A DNA stretch of 8,706 nucleotides from the NCBI GenBank assembly GCA_027346125.1, contig DAIEST010000001.1:1-8706 (forward strand), written 5' to 3'. The DNA comes from Leptospirillum sp. Its GTDB lineage: Bacteria; Nitrospirota; Leptospirillia; Leptospirillales; Leptospirillaceae. Below the pieces are notes generated by a model. That model ran no database searches, was not told the origin of the DNA, and was given only the letters and a program-made list of their open reading frames with translations. A program made the position numbers and the translations under genes. The first letter of the stretch is position 1; each line of letters begins with the position of its first letter. Positions 5,674 to 8,706 of this stretch are shown here, one piece after another.

Positions 5674-7101
5674 ATGCTGATTGACGACGATGCCTGCTAT
5701 GCGGCACTGCTCACCCGCGACACCCGCTTCGACGGACGCTTCTTTGTCGGTGTCTCGACGACCAGGATTTACTGCCGCCCCATCTGTCCCGCGAAGCAGC
5801 CGAAGAAGCAGAACTGCCGGTTTTTCCCGAGCGCCGCCGCGGCAGAACAGGGCGGATTTCGCCCCTGCATGCGTTGCCGGCCGGAGCAATCGCCCGGAGT
5901 GGCCCAGGTCGACCGGATCACCCGCCTTTCTCTCGCAGCGGCAAATCTGATCGAGAGAGGATTCCTCCGGGATTCGTCGCTGAACCTGCTGGCAGCGCAC
6001 CTGGGCGTCACCGACCGCCATCTGCGCCGGGCATTCTCCGAAACGTTCGGCGTCTCCCCGGTCCGGTACGCCCAGACGCAACGTCTCCTGCTCGCCAGAC
6101 AGCTGCTGCGGGACACGTCGCTTTCCATCCTCGACGTGGCGATGGCATCAGGGTTCAACAGCCTCAGGCGCATGAACGAGTTCTTCCGCGATCGCTACCG
6201 GACGAACCCGGGACGTCTCAGACGCTCCGGCTCCAGGGGGCGTCAGGACGAGCTCGTCTTCGAACTCGGCTTCCGGCCCCCCTACGCATGGCAGGAGATC
6301 CTCCAGTTTCTGGAAGGGCGCGCCATCCGGAATGTCGAGTCCGTATCCGGAGGAGTCTACCGGAGATCCGTTCTCGTGCCGCTCGGAACGGACTTTCATT
6401 CGGGGTGGATCTCCGTCGAACCGGAGTTTTCCCGGAACACCCTCAGGGTCACCGTTTCGCCCTCTCTTTCCCGTGTCGTCCCCCAGGTTCTGGGACGCGT
6501 CCGGCATCTCTTCGACCTCTCCAGCTCTCCCTCGGAAATCGGGAAATCGCTCGGCCCGTTGATCGCACGGGTTCCCGGGCTTCGCGTGCCGGGCGCTTTC
6601 GACGGCTTCGAGATGGCGATCCGGGCCATCATCGGGCAACAGATCACCGTAAAAGCGGCGAGAACCCTTGCCGGACGTTTCAGCATCGCGTTCGGTGCCT
6701 CTGTCGACACGCCATATCCCGAGATCACCCGGACATTTCCCCTGCCCGGACAAATCGCACGTCTGGGACCGGAAGATCTGACCGGCCTGGGAATCACCCG
6801 GACCCGGGTCCGGACGATCCTGAGCCTTGCCAACGCCTGTGCATCGGGAGCGGTCTCGCTCGCACCCGTCCCGGACATTCAAAAGGAGATCGAGAATCTC
6901 CGGGCTCTGCCCGGCATCGGGGAGTGGACGGCCCAGTATATCGCGATGCGCGTGATGGCATGGCCGGACGCATTCCCCCATACCGATCTCGGCATCATGA
7001 AAGCGCTGGACGAACGTTCCCCCGGGCGCGTGCTGGAAATCGCCGAATCGTGGCGTCCATGGAGGGCCTACGCCGCCATGGCCCTGTGGCAATCACTCTG
7101 A
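5674..7101 (+). CDS. alkA: Ada-type methyl sensor / AraC regulator fused to AlkA DNA glycosylase
   Basis: Bifunctional alkylation-response protein, 475 aa. Residues 1-70 are the Ada zinc/methyl-acceptor domain (CYAALLTRDTRFDGRFFVGV, then YCRPICPAK) with cysteines 34, 38, 65 and 68, the same spacing as Ada C38, C42, C69 and C72. C34 should accept methyl from DNA phosphotriesters and turn the protein into an activator. Residues about 82-182 are two AraC-type helix-turn-helix units (LNLLAAHLGVTDRHLRRAFS; ILDVAMASGFNSLRRMNEFF). From about 200 the sequence is AlkA: FRPPYAW, RAIIGQQITV (317-326), the helix-hairpin-helix LPGIGEWTAQY (412-422), and FPHTD with catalytic D438. AlkA excises 3-methyladenine and similar lesions. 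ATG 5674 is chosen because conserved sequence begins there; the frame opens at ATG 5572, which would add 34 unconserved residues. No strong SD precedes either. The E. coli Ada methyltransferase domain is absent here; ogt follows. Confidence 0.93.
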   Translation: MLIDDDACYAALLTRDTRFDGRFFVGVSTTRIYCRPICPAKQPKKQNCRFFPSAAAAEQGGFRPCMRCRPEQSPGVAQVDRITRLSLAAANLIERGFLRDSSLNLLAAHLGVTDRHLRRAFSETFGVSPVRYAQTQRLLLARQLLRDTSLSILDVAMASGFNSLRRMNEFFRDRYRTNPGRLRRSGSRGRQDELVFELGFRPPYAWQEILQFLEGRAIRNVESVSGGVYRRSVLVPLGTDFHSGWISVEPEFSRNTLRVTVSPSLSRVVPQVLGRVRHLFDLSSSPSEIGKSLGPLIARVPGLRVPGAFDGFEMAIRAIIGQQITVKAARTLAGRFSIAFGASVDTPYPEITRTFPLPGQIARLGPEDLTGLGITRTRVRTILSLANACASGAVSLAPVPDIQKEIENLRALPGIGEWTAQYIAMRVMAWPDAFPHTDLGIMKALDERSPGRVLEIAESWRPWRAYAAMALWQSL

Positions 7102-7120
7102 GAAAAGACAGGAGATGACA

Positions 7121-7615
7121 GTGCTCTCTGGATACATCGACACTCCGCTGGGCGAGGCGATACTCATGGCGGAAGAGAATCGTGTGGTGGAATTTTATTT
7201 TACCGGACAACGGCCTGACCCCGGACCCGGAGCCGACCGGCGGCACGCGCCGGATTCTCCGGTCCTGGAAGAAGCGAAACGCCAGATCGGAGAGTATTTC
7301 CTGAAGAAACGGAAGTCCTTCAGTATCCCGACGGATCCGAAGGGAACGGATTTTCAGCGCCGTGTCTGGGAGGTCCTGAAGGAGGTTCCTTACGGAGAAA
7401 CGCTCTCCTACCAGGAAATCGCGTTTCGCATCGGAGAAAACAGGAACTACGCCCGGGCGGTCGCTTCGGCGATCGCACAGAACCCCGTCATGATCCTCAT
7501 CCCCTGTCACCGGATCATCGGAACCGACGGTTCCCTGACCGGGTATGCGGGCGGACTGGACCGGAAGAAGGCCTTGCTGGAACTGGAAGGAAGCCTGAGG
7601 ACAGGAGACTGGTAG
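7121..7615 (+). CDS. ogt: Methylated-DNA-protein-cysteine S-methyltransferase
   Basis: Suicide repair enzyme that transfers alkyl groups from O6-alkylguanine (and O4-alkylthymine) to its own cysteine; 164 aa, the usual Ogt length. The N-terminal domain (YIDTPLGEAILMAEENRVVE) is followed by the DNA-binding wing helix (TDFQRRVWEVLKEVPYGETL, SYQEIA, NYARAVASAIAQNP) and the active site IPCHRIIG, with C129 as acceptor, then GSLTGYAGGLDRKKALLELE. The start is ambiguous. ATG 7115 directly abuts AGGAG (7110-7114) with no spacing, whereas GTG 7121 has ideal 6-nt spacing, so GTG is preferred; ATG would add Met-Thr. The gene lies 19 nt after the Ada-AlkA stop with no terminator, so both are probably co-transcribed and induced together by methylated DNA, giving direct reversal beside base excision. 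Confidence 0.94.
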   Translation: MLSGYIDTPLGEAILMAEENRVVEFYFTGQRPDPGPGADRRHAPDSPVLEEAKRQIGEYFLKKRKSFSIPTDPKGTDFQRRVWEVLKEVPYGETLSYQEIAFRIGENRNYARAVASAIAQNPVMILIPCHRIIGTDGSLTGYAGGLDRKKALLELEGSLRTGDW

Positions 7616-7657
7616 TCCCTTCTTGTAGCGTTGTCGTAGTTCTCCGGGAGGCAAATC

Positions 7658-8359
7658 ATGCACAAAACCATCGAACCCTCGATCCTGTACTTCGGAACAC
7701 CTGTTGTTTTAATGAGCACCCTTAACGAGAATGGAACAGACAACCTTGCTCCCATGAGTTCGGCATTCTGGCTGGGATGGCGTTGTGTGCTCGGTCTGTC
7801 TGTAAGCTCAAAAACCACACAGAACATGATCCGCACACGCGAGTGTGTTCTCAACCTGCCCTCCGTGGAGGAGGTTGTCGCAGTAGATCGTCTCGCTCTC
7901 ACGACCGGCTCTGATCCTGTTCCTGAAAGAAAGGTACGGAGGGGGTACAGATATGAACCCGATAAGTTTGGGCTTGCAGGATTGACACCGGCAGCGTCGG
8001 AAACGGTCTCTGCACCGCGAGTCAGGGAATGCCCTGTGCAACTCGAAGCAATCGTTGAAGCGACACACGGAATAGCCGAAGCTGACTCGGCACAACGCGG
8101 AATCCTCGCTTGTATCGAGGTACGCATTCTTCGCGTGCATGTGGAAGAATCGATACTGATAAGCGGGGATCTTGACCGGATTGATCCGGACAAATGGCGG
8201 CCACTCATCATGAGTTTTCAGAAATTTTATGGGCTCGGGCCGCAACTGCATGAGTCAACACTGGCAAAAGTGCCGGAATTCATGTATCGAAGTCCGGACG
8301 TAGATCAGGCACGCACCATGCGAACGCAGGAGGTTGGACTGAAACATGAAACCCAATAA
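7658..8359 (+). CDS. Flavin reductase-like (FMN-binding split barrel) protein
   Basis: A 233-aa protein resembling flavin reductase-like / DIM6-NTAB split-barrel proteins, which bind FMN and often reduce flavin with NAD(P)H. The signature region is at residues 14-57: TPVVLMSTLNENGTDNLAPM, then SSAFW, LGLSVSSKTTQNMI and CVLNLPS, matching the family's pattern of a strand, a dG-N-aPxS flavin loop, a T-xN phosphate-binding segment and a vvN strand. The C-terminal half (GILACIEVRILRVHVEESIL, then DPDKWRPLIMSFQKFYGLGP) is less familiar. Substrate and partner are unknown. GGGAGG lies 6 nt before the ATG. It starts 42 nt after ogt and could be read from that transcript, but its first part is much more A+T-rich (26 G/C of 60 in 7681-7740) and uses codons such as TTA and GTT, hinting at separate origin. 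Confidence 0.75.
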   Translation: MHKTIEPSILYFGTPVVLMSTLNENGTDNLAPMSSAFWLGWRCVLGLSVSSKTTQNMIRTRECVLNLPSVEEVVAVDRLALTTGSDPVPERKVRRGYRYEPDKFGLAGLTPAASETVSAPRVRECPVQLEAIVEATHGIAEADSAQRGILACIEVRILRVHVEESILISGDLDRIDPDKWRPLIMSFQKFYGLGPQLHESTLAKVPEFMYRSPDVDQARTMRTQEVGLKHETQ

Positions 8360-8399
8360 TCGAGGACGAGAAAACGACTGATTTGAGGAAGTCGACCAT

Positions 8400-8458
8400 C
8401 CCCCTGATCGTCGGGTCCCCCTTCCCGCCCCACTTCCTGCCCGTCGAACCCAACCCCC
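8400..8458. other. C-tract-rich stretch (G-quadruplex potential on minus strand)
   Basis: Seven runs of three to five C occur in 59 bp: 8400-8404, 8417-8421, 8424-8426, 8428-8431, 8440-8442, 8449-8451 and 8454-8458. The minus strand therefore has clustered G-runs with several short gaps (1, 2, 2 and 6 nt) but also one of 8 nt and one of 12. The interval 8360-8465 has no convincing gene on either strand. Confidence 0.4.
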
Positions 8459-8465
8459 TGGCCCT

Positions 8466-8539
8466 GCTGAACAGCGCACCCGCTCATTCCCTTTGCGGAG
8501 GAACCCCGGACAGGGGAATGCGGGGGCACAATGTTCAGC
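8466..8539. repeat. 74-bp imperfect inverted repeat, possible bidirectional terminator
   Basis: Left arm 8466-8491 and right arm 8514-8539 are imperfect reverse complements: outer GCTGAACA/TGTTCAGC and inner CATTCCC/GGGAATG are exact, with mismatches between. A 22-nt middle separates them. It lies between convergent genes and overlaps the stop of the small minus-strand gene, so a 3'-end structure is the simplest reading. It has no good T-run on either side. Confidence 0.5.
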
Positions 8540-8687
8540 CGCGAACGACCAGAAAAAAGATGACCAGCCCGATGGCGACGAGCGCGGCGCTCTCCAGTAT
8601 GTGCGTGCGGCGTGGCGGCAGCAGACTTGTCTGTGTGGAAACGATCCTTGTCGCAAATGCCCTGTATCCGGCTTGCATTTTCATCAT
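8535..8687 (-). CDS. Small single-span membrane protein, function unknown
   Basis: A 50-aa frame on the minus strand starting MMKMQAGYRAFATRIVSTQT. Its N-terminal part is polar and basic (ending PPRRTH at about 24-29), followed by one hydrophobic helix at about 30-48 (ILESAALVAIGLVIFFLVV) and a final RG. By the positive-inside rule the N-terminus is probably cytoplasmic. The SD AAAGGAGGG (8693-8701) is close to ideal, 5 nt before the first ATG; a second ATG follows at once (spacing 8) and a third two codons later, so the exact start is uncertain. No family is recognised. The strong SD and a coherent membrane segment argue that it is real. The promoter would lie beyond the right edge. It converges on the flavin reductase-like gene. 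Confidence 0.6.
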   Translation of the reverse strand: MMKMQAGYRAFATRIVSTQTSLLPPRRTHILESAALVAIGLVIFFLVVRG

Positions 8688-8706
8688 CGCAACCCTCCTT
8701 TCGGAC

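Noticed and set aside
4876..5675. Overlapping minus-strand frames across the 105-aa gene and its leader
   Set aside because: No SD, no recognisable sequence, and they contradict a coherent plus-strand promoter, SD and signal peptide.
8466..8539. Integron attC site
   Set aside because: The imperfect hairpin has roughly the right size, but the ends (GCTGAAC and GTTCAGC) do not fit RYYYAAC and GTTRRRY, and no integrase or cassette array is visible.
8255..8656. Minus-strand frames of 74 and 133 codons near the right end
   Set aside because: They run in other frames through the inverted repeat, the C-tract region and the flavin reductase gene, without SD or recognisable domain; the 50-aa frame with an ideal SD explains the strand better.

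Overview
The window is a bacterial chromosomal segment of moderately high GC. It has tightly packed plus-strand genes, strong purine-rich ribosome binding sites and Gram-negative envelope functions (a tripartite RND pump, Tat and Sec signal peptides, periplasmic proteins). Strong copper handling next to a high-potential iron-sulfur (HiPIP)-type protein fits a metal-tolerant iron or sulfur oxidiser, for example a Leptospirillum-like or other acidophilic lineage. That taxonomic guess is inference only; nothing here identifies the species.

Region 1 (about 1-4670) is a copper/silver export operon. It holds the 3' end of a CusB-type periplasmic adaptor, a complete CusA-type RND pump, a CusF-type periplasmic copper chaperone with a Met-rich linker, and a small Tat-exported HiPIP-like protein with a Met/Gly-rich insertion between its second and third cluster cysteines. 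The first three genes are linked by two ATGA stop/start overlaps and the fourth follows after 22 nt. All three metal-site methionines of CusA are present, which supports Cu(I)/Ag(I) as substrate. CusF would load the pump from the periplasm. The fourth protein is the unusual member.

Region 2 (about 4670-5535) starts with non-coding sequence containing terminator-like hairpins. It then holds a promoter candidate with an extended -10, a 5' leader whose Shine-Dalgarno (SD) sequence can be paired away, a possible 23-codon leader peptide overlapping the next start, and a 105-aa exported, charged, helical protein of unknown function.

Region 3 (about 5540-7615) is an alkylation-damage repair pair. 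The first gene fuses the Ada methyl-acceptor/zinc domain, an AraC-type DNA-binding domain and an AlkA 3-methyladenine glycosylase. The second is a separate O6-methylguanine methyltransferase (Ogt). Together they cover the sensing, glycosylase and direct-reversal functions that E. coli distributes between Ada and AlkA.

Region 4 (about 7620-8706) has a flavin-reductase-like gene whose first part is clearly richer in A+T than its neighbours, possibly acquired. It is followed by a C-tract-rich stretch, a 74-bp imperfect inverted repeat, and a convergent minus-strand gene for a 50-aa single-span membrane protein with an excellent SD.

The best candidates for undescribed biology are the Met-rich HiPIP-like protein of the copper operon, the structured leader before the 105-aa protein, the 24-bp palindrome in the cusA tail, and the 50-aa membrane protein. 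No CRISPR array, tRNA, rRNA or intact mobile element was seen.
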